DNA of 64,000 bases, from assembly GCA_029747015.1 (NCBI GenBank), contig JAKOGI010001964.1, positions 1 to 64,000 of the forward strand, in the 5' to 3' direction. Below the pieces are notes generated by a model. The model saw only the letters and a list, made by a program, of their open reading frames with translations, was not told where the DNA came from and did no database searches. The position numbers and the translations under genes were made by a program. This document shows, piece after piece, positions 49,540 through 61,000 of the stretch. Position 1 is the stretch's first letter. Every line of letters starts with the position of its first letter. Source of the DNA: Carnegiea gigantea (lineage: Eukaryota > Streptophyta > Magnoliopsida > Caryophyllales > Cactaceae).

Positions 49540-49880
49540 TTAGCGACGGAATAACAAAAATTTATTTTTTGGGGGCAGGGGTGGCGACGGAATGCGTGGT
49601 CTGTCGCCATCAGCGACGGACTTTCCGTCGCTTAGTCCGTCACTGATGGCGACGGATTTTGCAATCCGTCGCCACCCCTACCCCGCCAATTTCCCCCGCC
49701 AAAAAAAAGTGTCGCAATTTCTGTCGCTGAATCCGTCTCCGAAGACGACGAAATTTCAAAATTCCGTCGCCAGGTACTCAGCGACGAGCGAAAATCCGAC
49801 AGCCGTATTCTATTGCCAATTCCGTTGTTGATATGAAATTTCCGTCGCTGATAAACCTTATTCCATCACTGATTCCGTCT
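49540..49880. repeat. Right subterminal TCCGTCGC array
   Basis: Dense GCGACGGA and TCCGTCGC words in alternating orientation up to the right terminus. Confidence 0.88.
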
Positions 49881-49907
49881 TTATTTGGTCTTTTTCTTGT
49901 AGTGATT

Positions 49908-50562
49908 CTACTCTTAATTGGGTAGGTGATTTTTCTTATGATGAGCTGGAGTTTGAGTATAAGGATAAGTTTCCTATTCGATGTGAGTCTGCTTTCATAG
50001 ATGATGAGTCTAAGTATGATGCATTTGACTCTGATATGTGCCCCGTGGACCAAGAGGGAAAATTGTGTTTGATTTGGAGTATTACCAAGAGGAAAAATTA
50101 TTTAAGTTACTTAGGGAGAATAAAAAGACCTCATGATGGACCTTAGCGAACTTCAAGGTAATTAGTCCTTCTATTATGCAGCATAGGATCCATTTAGAGA
50201 ATGATACTAGACCTTACTAGTACCGTTAGAGAAGGTTGAACCTGACTTTGTAAGAGATAGGTTAGGAAGGAAGTGCTGAAGTAGTTGGACCATGAGATCA
50301 TCTATCTTATTTCTGATAGTGATTGTGTTGCTCCTATTTAGATAGTTCGTAAGAAGACTGATATCATCATGCTAGGAATGATAAGAATGAATTAATCCTA
50401 ACTCAAGTCCAGTCTAGGCGGAGAGTCTGTATTGATTATAAGAAACTAAATGCTGCCACTAGAAAAGATCATGTTTCCCTCCTTGTCTTCAACCAGATGC
50501 TAGATAGGTTAACGGGACATTCATATTACTGTTTTCTTGATGGTTACTCTGGTTATACCCTA
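49908..50562 (+). pseudogene. Ty3/gypsy (Athila-like) reverse transcriptase fragment
   Basis: Continues the gypsy frame beyond the CACTA element: FSYDELEFEYKDKFPI, then after frame changes RRVCIDYKKLNAATRKDH, FNQMLDRLTGHSYYCFLDGY and SGY. These are reverse transcriptase motifs up to the first catalytic Asp. The sequence stops there. The YxDD box, RNase H and integrase are missing. It passes abruptly into LTR-end-like sequence (50567-50625) and repeat A copy 3. Confidence 0.85.
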
Positions 50563-50599
50563 TCCCTATGGATTCAACCCTTAAGTATTACAGTTAACA

Positions 50600-52260
50600 A
50601 CCGCCTACTTGTGGTAAAATTTTACATCATTTTTAAATTGTATCATAAATAAAATAGGCTTATTATTGTAATTGTAAATTGCCTATTGTTGTAAAGAGAT
50701 TAGTTATGATTTAGCTACCAAAATTTTCATTGATTTTCTAAAATTATATAATTATCTTAAGAACCTAATAAATTGACACACAATATTTTTTGAAAATAAT
50801 TCTAATAAAAAAATTAATAATTATACCGACAACTTCCAATTATGATTTATATTAATAACCATTCCAAATATACTAAAAAAATGAATATTGAATTTCTAAT
50901 AATATGATATGGTGTAACAAGCCACAAAATATCACTATGAAAATAAGGGTTTGAATAATAAAAGTTAAAAAGAACTAATCATAATATGTTGGTGTAATTT
51001 TAGTAGATATTCTGTTAGTGAGAATATAATTTTTTTTGTATTAATGTAGCTAACTACTCCATCCAAATTTCTTTTACCCTATCTCTCTCATCTTCCCATA
51101 ATAACTTTCTAGCTACTCCAATTTATATTAATGTGTGTTATCGATATTTCTAATTATAACTATTTTTTAAAATCAAACTAATGAGGCAATTTGTTACATC
51201 TAACAACACAGAAAATTTATGGTGTCAATATTAACAACTTCAAATGGCAAATATATTCGTTCATTATTTTATCTTATACATAACAATTAAAAAAACCAGT
51301 TATAAACAAATATGCATTTACAATAGCTCATATACAGTGTGTACACATTTAAAGAACTTTGAAAAATACATTTTTTAATTACAATTAGATGCAAACCTAT
51401 TCAGCACATTTCAACATGTTTCCGCACGTTCACTATGGTTCAGTGTGATTTAGTAAGTTTTAGTACGATTCATTATAATTCATCATGTTTTAGCAATAAA
51501 TATCAATAAGTACTTATCTTAAGTTCAAAACAAGATGCCTTAAATTTGATATTTAATATAAATAAGTTCAATTCAGTTTGGTTGAGCAAAAATAATTTCG
51601 ATTCAGTTGAGCTCAACAAAATGAAGTTGAAAAAAACATGACCTAAGCTGCAAAATCCATTTCTGTTTTAAATTATTAAAAACAAAAGGCATGCTAAAAA
51701 ATTGGTGCGAAACATACAAATTATAAAAACAAAGAAAAAATGTTAGTTCTTTCGAAATTCATGCAACATTTTTTAATGAGAACTTGGTTTTTAAAGGGGC
51801 AAAAGAAAAACTGTCTTAAAACCCATTTAGATTCCAATTCCGAGTATCTTTTTGGGAACCATCAAAAATGATTCCTAAAAATTGAAATCAAAATCGATAC
51901 CCTTTAATCAATTTCTATTGGATTTGTAGGTGCCCTAAAACTGTATTTTACCTTACACCCTTCCATTCTTTCTTTCCCGGTGTGTGTTTCTAGGTTGTGA
52001 ATTGAATTATAAAGATTGATGTCTTCAGATGATTTTCGTGCAAGTATTGTAAAACTTCAGCGACAAGGATGTTGCATTGTGATCAAACACTATCAATGCA
52101 AGACGACAATGCGCCCAAGAGTGCAGTGCATGTAAAATAAAGCAATACATTGTCCCTAGACGTTCATGGTTGCAGAGCACTAATAACTCTGAAAACATAT
52201 TCCACATGCATATATAGGAGGGCCACATCAGTTTTTGTCACTAGCCCACCTATGTTTAGT
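50600..52260 (+). repeat. Repeat A, copy 3
   Basis: Same landmarks and order as copy 1, starting TTATTATTGTAATTGTAAATTG at about 50660. The GTGTGTTTCTAGG junction is directly joined to the 3' part (ATAAAGATTGATGTCTTCAG), a deletion relative to copy 2. Preceded, like copy 1, by a gypsy LTR-end phrase. Confidence 0.8.
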
Positions 52261-52799
52261 TTTTGTCACTAGTCCACCTACGTTTGTCACTAGTCCACAT
52301 CAGTTTTTGTCACTAGCCCACCTATCAATGCAAGACGATAAAAGTTGGTAACGTTTTGAAATGATTGATGGAAGTTGGTTAAGGTCGAAAAATATTGGAA
52401 TAAGTTGGTAGAAATTTATAAAAGTTGAAGGATGTTGGTAAGAAATGTAAATGAGTGGTGATTGCTTTATAAAAATTTTTGAAGGAGATTGATAAGAATT
52501 AGTAGAATTTGGCAGCAGCTAGTAGAAATTGATAAAAGTTAGTTAGAGTTGAAAAAGATTGAATTTTTTCTATAACTGTTGATAAAAGTTGGTGAAAGTT
52601 GGTAGAAATTAGTAAAAATTGGCAAAAGTAAAGTTACCAACGAAAAGAATAGGCAAAGTTAGAAGTAAATTGTGATTCAAATATTCAGCCTTTTCAATTG
52701 AACATGCGTTAAAGTTAACGTCCAAGTGGTACCCCCCTCCACACCAAATTTTTAATGAGCACTGGTGCTGACTTTGGCAATGTGGACTCAAGATTTGAA
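52261..52799. other. Local TTGGTAGAAGTT-rich degenerate repeats
   Basis: Small direct repeats of GTTTTTGTCACTAGTCCAC (52255-52325), then AAGTTGGTAGAAATT-like words to about 52630. Non-coding. Confidence 0.5.
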
Positions 52800-52807
52800 T
52801 GAAATCC

Positions 52808-53676
52808 TAGGGCTGTCAAAAGCTGACCCAATACGATTACCGACTCGAATCGAATACGAAATTAGGCGGGTTTGGGTAAAGATTTTCAACCCGTTTAATT
52901 AAACGGGTTGACACGGTTAACCCGTTTAATTAAACGAGTTAGGTTCAGGTCGAGATTTTCGACACGAAAAAATACCTATCTAACCCGTTTAATTAATTGG
53001 GTTAATGGGTCAACCCGATTACCCGATTACCGTGTAGCCGTTTGACCTGTTTAACCCTTTTAATATATATATCTATTATATATATTTTTTGTTGGGGGGA
53101 GTTTCTTAAGGTTTCAAAATATCAGATTTTATTTTGAGGGTTGAATTTTATTTGGGCGTCATAAGAGACCCAAAACAAGTATTGGGCTCCCCTTTTTTTA
53201 ACCTAACCCACTAAAAGTCTAAAACCCTCCCTGTGTCTAGAATCACTTCGGCTCCCTCACTGCCTCTGCCTCACAGTCACAGAACACATTCATCAGCCAG
53301 CCTCTTCCTCTAGAATCATCCCTCTCGCTCAGCCTCACAAAGACATAGTGTTAAGCCTTCTGCCTAGGTGGGCCGCCGCTCGTGTTGTCTCAAGCTCCGG
53401 CTGCAGTCTCAGGCTCACACACATGTTCATTTAAAGTTTAAAACTTAAATGGGTTAAACAGGTTAAACAGGTAAGTGGTACCTGATTCTGACCCGTTTAA
53501 CTTAAACGAGTTAAACAGGTCAGAATCAGGTTGACCCGTTTAAATGTTAAACGGTTTCAGGTTGGATTTTTCAACCTGTTTATTAAATAGGTCAGGTTCA
53601 GGTCGGAGGATTTTCAACCCGTTTAACTTCGACCCGAACACGACCCCAACCTGACCTGACTTATTTGACAGCCCTA
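52808..53676. mobile_element. hAT-like MITE, 869 bp, 8-bp TSD
   Basis: Terminal TAGGGCTGTCAAAA and TTATTTGACAGCCCTA, flanked by TGAAATCC (52800-52807) and TGAAACCC (53677-53684). Both arms contain AACCCGTTTAATTAAACGGG-type palindromes. A less AT-rich central block (53215-53430) is unlike the arms and may be captured host sequence. Confidence 0.88.
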
Positions 53677-53684
53677 TGAAACCC

Positions 53685-54690
53685 TATCCAACCTAAAGTT
53701 CAAAATTCGAATTAAGCTTATCCGAGTTGAACCAAACCTAAATTTTTATTTTTATTTTTTTTTGAAGTTTTCTCTTTGAAAGATTAGTTTGATTAATCAA
53801 ATATTAGCAAAGATGAAGTCCATTTGAATCGAAAAGCACACAACCTAAATCATAATTGAATTGCAATCTCATTAATCCAATTATAACCTGGATTGAAGTT
53901 GAGCCAACTGAAACCTGAATTAAATGATTCATTTACCAGATGTAGCTTATGCAAATGGGTAGATATAGTGCAGCCAACATTTAAAATCCTTAAATTTTTT
54001 TAAAAAAAATAATATATGTAAAAATTAATTGATACTCACGATATCCCCTTTTAAATTTAAAAATCGACTCTCTTATATGCTAGAGTGCAAATTTATATGC
54101 TAGAGTGCAAATTTTTGAATGTTACACTCGTATAACGCGAGTTGCATTCACATGTAACATATCTATTAAAACTTCAACTTCTACCCTCAATCAAGCTAAT
54201 GAATCATTATAGACCAAGATTAACACACTTGTTGACCCCCCCAAAAAAAGTCGTAGCTATAGAAGCAAATTAAATGAAATACGTCAAGAGTGATATTTTG
54301 TTATAAACAGTCTATCTAGCCTACACCCCCTATTCTCAACTATGAGTCTGTGATTAAGGGTGTGTAAAGTGTGGTTACAACTGTAAATCGATTTAGATTG
54401 AACGGAACATTCGTCATTTGGTCTGCTTGAATGTAAAAATATTTTTCTTATCTTTTTTATATAGTTTATGATTTGATCTCGGTTCCCCCAGAAACTAAAA
54501 ACCAAAACCAAACCATAGGCTGAATTTTGGAATCTTTTTAAAATTTGTTGTCATTTAAATTACATGTTAATAAAACCTCAGGTTGCATTGACAACTAGGA
54601 AAAACTTGACAGTTTTTTTTTTTTTTTTTGGTTTCTAAAAATATGAGCTTGTTTATCTCTTAATATGCAAGAAATTTTCTCTCTAAAAAT
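53685..54690. other. Intergenic, upstream of the Kunitz gene
   Basis: AT-rich. A short duplication, TTATATGCTAGAGTGCAAAT, lies at about 54070-54110. No gene. Confidence 0.5.
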
Positions 54691-54758
54691 GTGGTAAACT
54701 TTACACTAAAAAAAGATGGAATAGAAGGGATTCACCACTGGGCAGTGGGCACTTCCCA

Positions 54759-54766
54759 CTATAAAT
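54759..54766 (+). promoter_or_regulatory. TATA box of the Kunitz gene
   Basis: CTATAAAT, about 95 bp before the ATG, followed by a C/T-rich probable start region and an A-rich leader. Confidence 0.65.
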
Positions 54767-54856
54767 CGGACTCTCCCTTGCCTCTTTTGTTCCCCAACAA
54801 ACACAAGAATTTCCAAAGACCAAACGGGAAAAAAAAAAAAAAAAACCCCTTGAAAA

Positions 54857-55522
54857 ATGGCTACGCATTTCATCGTCCTTGCTGCAACCACCCTCCTCCT
54901 CCTGCTCTCCCACTCACCTACCCCAACGACAGGCGATACCAGCACCGGTATTGATTCCGAGGCGGTCCTAGACATCGAAGGCAACCCACTGGAAGCGAAC
55001 TCAGAGTACTACATCCTCCCAGTGGTTCCGGGCTTCACTGGGGGCTTAATACTCGAACCCCTTCGATGCCCGCGGTACGTGATTGCATCACCCAGTTATT
55101 CAGGCTTAGGCTCACCAGTCAAGTTCATCCCAGTTGGTACACCAGATGATGATCGTCTAGGACAAATCCATCTCTCGTCCAATGTCATAATTGACTCCGG
55201 CTTTAGTCCCATCTGTAGGAACCGGCTCGTATGGAGTGTGAGCTCATACCTACCACTACGTCTACTCCTGATCGTGGCCGATGGGGCGTCCTATACCCCA
55301 CCTGCCTTGTTTAAGATAAACAAGGTAGACAACTCCCTTGTTGGAGTTTATAATATCACACATTGTCGTACTCCTACTTATTGCCCTTATTGGGGTCTTC
55401 ACAACTTGGATTTCCCTGACACAGATTATAGGTTTTTGGGTCTTACTGCTATTGGTAATCAGGCTCTTCACGTCCGATTTGCTAAGAAGATTGGAAGTGT
55501 AGCGTACACAGCTAGTAATTAA
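54857..55522 (+). CDS. Kunitz-type (STI/miraculin-like) secreted protein
   Basis: An intact single-exon frame of 221 residues, the usual length. Residues 1 to about 26 are a signal peptide (FIVLAATTLLLLLSH). The mature beta-trefoil opens with VLDIEGNPLEANSEYYILP, the Kunitz STI signature. Cysteines at 71, 120, 170 and 176 fit the two canonical disulfides (71-120, 170-176). An N-glycosylation sequon is at 166-168. The family inhibits serine or other proteases, or has taste-modifying, storage or defence roles. The loop around 78-90 (SPSYSGLGSPVKF) has no Arg or Lys at the expected P1 site, so trypsin inhibition is doubtful (inference). Secreted or vacuolar. TATA box and AATAAA frame it. Confidence 0.93.
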   Translation: MATHFIVLAATTLLLLLSHSPTPTTGDTSTGIDSEAVLDIEGNPLEANSEYYILPVVPGFTGGLILEPLRCPRYVIASPSYSGLGSPVKFIPVGTPDDDRLGQIHLSSNVIIDSGFSPICRNRLVWSVSSYLPLRLLLIVADGASYTPPALFKINKVDNSLVGVYNITHCRTPTYCPYWGLHNLDFPDTDYRFLGLTAIGNQALHVRFAKKIGSVAYTASN

Positions 55523-55621
55523 CTAAAATTTGGCCCGCTACAAGTAATTAACTAAGTAATGAATGAATGAATGTATGCATCGTCGTGTCTGCTAGCTTGC
55601 TAGCTGTCAGCACGAGCGAGG

Positions 55622-55627
55622 AATAAA
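55622..55627 (+). terminator. Poly(A) signal of the Kunitz gene
   Basis: AATAAA 100 bp past the stop codon. Confidence 0.55.
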
Positions 55628-55789
55628 ACGCAGCCTTTGTTGTAATTCACCTGTTAATTGTTGTGGTTAGTTTTCTTATGTTCGTTTTTGCTTGTTTCTT
55701 CATGGCATGTTTGTGTGACTTTCTCATGCAAGAGTTGTTAGATTGTACTCCTGTAGTACAAATACAAGCGCTCAGGACGAGCCTTCAAC

Positions 55790-55822
55790 TAGCTTCGCCA
55801 TCTATAGTTAGGTGGATTGCCA
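55790..55822 (+). repeat. 33-bp direct repeat, left copy
   Basis: Matches 63410-63442 except for two adjacent bases (shared TAGCTTCGCCATCTATAGTTA, then GG or CA, then TGGATTGCCA; long forms lie at the given positions). Bounds a 7.6-kb block. Confidence 0.85.
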
Positions 55823-57345
55823 GTTATTTGTACCTTAAACATATATGCATTTATAGTAGTTCATATGGAGTGTATACACATTTAAACAACTTCGAAAATA
55901 CATTTCTTATTTACAATTAGATATAAACCTATTTAGCACAATTCAACATGCTTCAGCGTAGTTTAGTATGATTTAGAAAGTTTTAGCACCACTCATTATG
56001 ATCATCATGTTTCAATAATAAATATCAATAAGTACTTATCGTAAGTTCAATAAATACTTATTGTAAGTTCAAAAAAATGACCTAGGCCACAAAACCCTTT
56101 TTTTTTTCAAATTATTAAAAATAAAAGGCATGCTAAAAAATTGTCAAAAAACATACAAATTATAAAACAAAGAAAAAAATGTTAGTTTTTTCAAAATCCA
56201 TGCAACATTTTTTAAAAAGAACTTGCTTTTTAAAGGGCCAAAAAAAAACACTATCTCAAAATCTATTTAGATTCTAATTATTCTGAGTATCTTTTTGAGA
56301 TAAAAAATGATTCCGAAATATTGAAACCCGAAATCGACGCCCTTTAATCGATTTCCATCGGATTTCTAGATCCCCAAAATTATGCTCCTCTCTACGCCCT
56401 TCCATTCTTTCTTTCCCGGTGTGTTTTCTAGGTGGTGAATTTAAATGTATGTCTGGTCGATTGTTTGGATCTCCTCTTCCCCCTTTACCGCCTGCTACCG
56501 GTAATTATTAAGGGCTCATTGGTCTTGCACGCAATTCCTATTCATCCTGTGTGTTTTTCCTTGCCATTTTTTGGCACTACTTCTTGTTCAGTTGTTGGAG
56601 CACCATTTTGTAATGCAAGAGTTGGTTAACTATCCGAAATCAATTAATTTCAAAAGGTTCTTTTTTTTTTGGGTGTTTCAATAGTTAGTAACTTAGGGCA
56701 TGTTCTTTTCGTCAAAAAATATGGATTGGTGAAAAGGTGAAATTGGTTAAGATTGGTAGAAGTGAGTTAAAGTGAATATTTGTTGAAGTGGGTTGAATTT
56801 TTTATATGATGGGTGGAAATTGGTTAAAATAGTAGGAAGTGTGTTGAAGTTGATTAAAGTGGGTTGAAGTTGGTTGAAGTATGTTGAAGCTGGTTGAAGT
56901 GGATATTTTTTATTGAAATTTACGAAGTGAATTGAAGTAATTTGAAGTGGATTGCAGTTAATTAATGTTAATAAATTAAAATTTATCAATATGGCCTTAG
57001 CATAGTAGACTGATCAAGTAGATACATATGTTCGCATGTCCTTCATACAATGCACCTCAAATATGGAGATTGAAATCTTCAGATTATCTTCGTACAATTA
57101 GTGTAAAACTTTAGTGACGAGGTTGTTGTACTATGGTCAAACACAATTGATACGACATACGAGACGACAATACGTCCAAATGTACAATGCATGTAACATA
57201 TGCAATACATAGCCTCTAGATATTCATGGCTGCGGCGCACTAATAAGTCTGAAGACATTTTCCGCAGGCATTGGACGACCATGTCAGCTTTTATCACTAG
57301 TCCACCCATGTTTAGCAATCGTAATAGGAAGTTTTTTTTGTGGTT
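55823..57345 (+). repeat. Repeat A, copy 4
   Basis: 5'-truncated copy starting TTATTTGTACCTTAAACATA. It carries the CATTTAAACAACTTCGAAAA, CATTCTTTCTTTCCCGGTGT and TTGTTTGGATCTCC landmarks and the 3' part (GTTGTACTATGGTCAAACACA, CTAGTCCACCCATGTTTAGC). A TTGAAGTGG-rich MITE-like insert lies at about 56692-57000. Confidence 0.8.
56692..57000. mobile_element. Possible MITE within repeat A
   Basis: Begins TTAGGGCATGTTCTTTTCG and ends ATATGGCCTTAGC, weak inverted ends, with GGTTGAAGTGG-like internal repeats. Absent from the same place in copies 2 and 3. Confidence 0.45.
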
Positions 57346-57359
57346 CATTGCACGATGAA

Positions 57360-57594
57360 GGCCCGTACTTTTCATTTAAAATAGGGATTGAAAAATAAAT
57401 AAAGTTAATTAAAGTGTATTAAAATTAGTATTTTATTATTGAAATGGGTTAAAGTGAGTTAAATTTGGTATATTTTTATATGAGGGGTAGAAGTTGGTTA
57501 AAACAATAGGTTGAAGTTTGTATTTTTTTATTGAAGTTTGTAAAGTGGATTAAAATCGATAAATTGGGATGTCCCAATAAAAAGAACAGGGTCC
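57360..57594. mobile_element. Possible MITE with GGCCCTGTTCTTTT-type ends
   Basis: GGCCCGTACTTTTCATT on the left faces AATAAAAAGAACAGGGTCC on the right. The interior has TTGAAGTT-rich words. Confidence 0.5.
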
Positions 57595-57699
57595 GAGTGA
57601 ATTGTCAATCATTCATCTTATACAGTAGGTTTAATTTTTAGAAAATTTACGAAGTATGTCCAACTTGATGAAGTATGTTTAACTTGTTGAATTATTTGA

Positions 57700-57811
57700 T
57701 CACCTCTTACTCTTTTATCAAGGGATGCAGAGCGTACATCCTTTGATAAAAAGTTATGACTCGACTATTGCAATTGCGTAAAACAAGTTCCTGTTTTTGC
57801 TCTGATACCAG
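57700..57811 (-). mobile_element. Copia leader remnant outside the 3' LTR, with second primer-binding site
   Basis: Directly outside the 3' LTR the plus strand reads GCTCTGATACCA (57799-57810). This is the complement of TGGTATCAGAGC, the initiator-Met tRNA primer site that belongs after a 5' LTR. Leader-like sequence follows, with a hairpin at 57712-57753. The 3' LTR therefore also served as the 5' LTR of a now truncated neighbour. Confidence 0.7.
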
Positions 57812-58075
57812 TGATAAAAGAATTGATGTAAACAAGTAAAGAAGTTCTCCTCTTTTTTGTTCATTAATCACATAGGTTGCGTTTTTATACATATGCTTGC
57901 CTGGGTTTTTCATTGGCTTCCCACGGCTACCTTGGAGTTCCTAGACGAAACCAATTCCTAATTCTTCCCAACCCTAAACCATCTAAATTTTCTAATCATG
58001 ACACGCATATAATTTGCTTTCCTAAACATAATAGGAGTATAATTTAATTTACCATAACAAAATACATTGTTAACA
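57812..58075 (-). repeat. Copia 3' LTR (264 bp)
   Basis: Plus strand runs TGATAAAAGAATTGATG to ATTGTTAACA. By my count it differs from the other LTR at six of 264 positions. On the minus strand it starts TGTTAACAATG and ends CTTTTATCA. Confidence 0.95.
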
Positions 58076-58086
58076 CTCCCCCTCAA
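58076..58086 (-). other. Copia polypurine tract
   Basis: TTGAGGGGGAG on the minus strand, adjoining the 3' LTR and overlapping the pol stop codon. Confidence 0.85.
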
Positions 58087-61000
58087 GTTGAAGCATGAGG
58101 ATCGAGAATGCCCAACTTGGACCGTAAAAATTTGAATTGATCCCGACCAAGAGCTTTTGTAAAAATATCTGTTGGTTGTTCCTTGGTATGAATTTTGAAT
58201 AAGGCAAGGTGGCCGGCTTCAATCTTTTCACGGACAAAGTAATAGTCTATCTCAATATGCTTGGTGCGTTCATGATAAACTGGATTGTTAGCGATATGCA
58301 GAGCTGCTTGACTATCACAAAATAGACGCATAGGCTTGGTGAAAAAGATGCCTAATGCAGCTAAAAAAGTTCTCAACCACACTAACTCACTAGTAGCGAC
58401 AGCCATGGAGCGATATTTCGCTTCAGCTGAAGAGCGGGATACTGTAGACTGTTTCTTGGTTTTTCAAGATATAGGAGAATCTCCAAGCATCATAAAATAC
58501 TCTGTGAGAGATTTACGTGAGAGAAGGCAAGCAACCCAGTCTGCATCACAGAATCCTGTAAGTTGCAGATTGCAAGTTTGACGTAGCAAAATTCCTTGCC
58601 TGGCGGTACCCTTAAGGTAGCGCACTACCCGACGTGCAGCCTCCATGTGTTCTTCCCATGGTATTTGCATAAACTGTGATAATATGTGAACTGCATAAGT
58701 GAGGTCAGGTCGGGTTATAGTTAAGTAAATCAGTCGTCCCACAAGTCGATGATAACGAGACGGATCATCTAACAATTTCCCTCTTGGAAGAGCCAGTTTA
58801 TGATTTTGCTCCATGGGAGATTCAATAGGTTTTGCGCCAAGGAGACCACACTCATCAATAATTTCCAATGCATACTTTCGCTGACATAAGAACAAGCCCT
58901 GAGGTCCTCTAGCCACTTCAATACTAAGGAAATATTTCAAAGTGCCTAGATCTTTAATACTGAAACAATCATTCAAATAGGCTTTGAATTTTTGACATGC
59001 TTGGGAATTATTACTGGCGAGAACGCTATCATCCACATAGACAAGAAGAGCCATGAAAATATCACCCTGCCGATAGGTAAACAAAGAATAATCTGCATAG
59101 GACTTAATGAACCCGTACTCACAAAGCTTCGAGGATAACTTGGCAAACCATTTGGCGGGGTGCTTGGCGCAACCCATATAACGACTTGTTCAACTTACAA
59201 ACCTTGGTTGGACTAGAGGCTGCATATCCAGGTGGCAGTTTCATGTATACGTCTTCATTCAAATCTCCATGTAGGAATGCATTGTTAACATCCAGCTGAT
59301 GTAACTCCCATCCTTTTGCAATAGCTACTGAAAGAAAGCATTGTACACTAGTTAATTTAGCTACAGGGGCAAAAGTTTCATTGTAATCAATACCTTCTAT
59401 TTGATGATCTCCCCGAATTACTAGATGAGCCTTGTAGCGTTGAATAGTACCATCGGAATTGTACTTCACACGATAAACCCACTTAGAACCAATGGGTTTC
59501 TTTCCAATGGGAAGATCCACTATGTCCCAAGTATCATTCTTGTCTGGAGCCGAAAGCTCTTCATTCATCGCTTTCCGCCATTCATTTTGTTGGACCGCTT
59601 CATGATAAAAACGTGGTTCACGAACCTTCATAATAGCTGCCAAGAATTTTTGATGGGAACATGAAAAATTAGTGCAAGTGACGTATTTATGCAAAGGATA
59701 GCACATACCTAAAGATTCCTTTTGATATGAGTGTGCAGTGGAGGCGGGGTTTTTGATCTGAGCACTGTAGCAAATGTAATCGTTCAAACGAGCAGGCGGT
59801 CTCCTAGTCCGCTTATCGTGCCTTGGTTCAGTTTCGGGCTCGAGTATGTTCTGGGCACTATTTTCTTGCTCACGCGATCCTGGCGTAGACAGTCCAGGCC
59901 CAGTAAGCTCCTGTTGCTCAGGCCCGTGATCAACACTCCCCCTGGACTCAGACGCCTCTTGTTGTTCTGGCCCAGTAGTCGGCTCCTGCCCAGGCCCGTG
60001 CGCCTCACACCCGCTTGCGCCCAGACCCTCAATGATCCCAGGCGGCCCATTCTCTCTTGGTGGGCTAGAAGGCATAATGGCGTCTCCATCAGCCCAGGGT
60101 GGCGTTGGCTGCACCAATTGCCCCACCGGGGCTATGTTGCTGGCAAAAGGAAAGTGGTTTTCAAGGAGAAAAACATCCCTACTTACAAAGAAGACATGAT
60201 TTTCTATGTCATACAGCCTCCACCCTTTCTTTCCAAAGGGATATCCAATAAATAAACACTTCCGACTCCGAGATTTGAATTTGTCTTGTCCCTTAGAATT
60301 GTTTTTAGCGAAGCACAAGCACCCGAAGACCTTAACATGATCATAAGTAGGAACCTTATTATAGATCAACTCATAGGGAGTTTTTCCTTGCAACAGCCGA
60401 CTAGGTGTTCGATTGATGAAGTAAGCCGCAGTTAAAACACATTCTCCCCAAAATTGTAAGGGCAAATTAGCTTGAAATCTTAGGGCACGAGCCACATTTA
60501 AGAGATGTCTATGTTTCCATTCTACACGTCCATTCTGTTGGGGGGTATCCACACAACTTGTTTGGTGTACCATCCCGTGACTAGCATAGAACTCCTGCAT
60601 AGCACCTGATTTAAATTCTAACCCGTTATCACTTCTAAGAATTTTAACCACCTTATCAAACTGGATTTTCACCACAACTACAAAATTCTTAAGAAGCTGC
60701 CCAGCCTCTCTCTTTTCTTTTATCATATAGATCCACACACCCCTACTAAAGTCATCTACCACGCTAAGAAAATAATGGGCACCACAAGAAGAAGGGACCT
60801 TGTAGGGTCCCCATATATCACAATGAATAATTTCAAACAAAGTTTCAGCTTTATTCTCACTTAAAGAAAACTGATTTCTAGTTTGTTTGGCACGATAACA
60901 AGCTTCACACACTTCTTCATTTAACTCAAAACTACCATTATAATTTAAATCTTTGAAAAAGGACATGATTTCCTTGGAGGGGTGTCCCATACGTTGATGC

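Larger units (their letters stand above)
42640..49904 (+). mobile_element. CACTA (En/Spm) transposon, 7.27 kb, TSD ATT
   Basis: Starts CACTACTAAAAAAGTTC and ends GGTCTTTTTCTTGTAGTG, imperfect inverted ends. It is flanked by ATT at 42637-42639 and 49905-49907, the 3-bp duplication of the superfamily. Subterminal CGACGGAATT/TCCGTCGC arrays occupy 42660-42920 and 49540-49880. It encodes a broken TNP2-type transposase and a broken second ORF. It is inserted in a gypsy protease-RT region, whose frame continues on both sides. Confidence 0.95.

Noticed and set aside
50600..52260. Repeat A as a Helitron
   Set aside because: No clear 5' TC, 3' hairpin-CTRR or Rep/helicase remnant could be seen.
59731..60255. 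Plus-strand frame of 174 residues
   Set aside because: Shadow of the copia pol frame on the minus strand.
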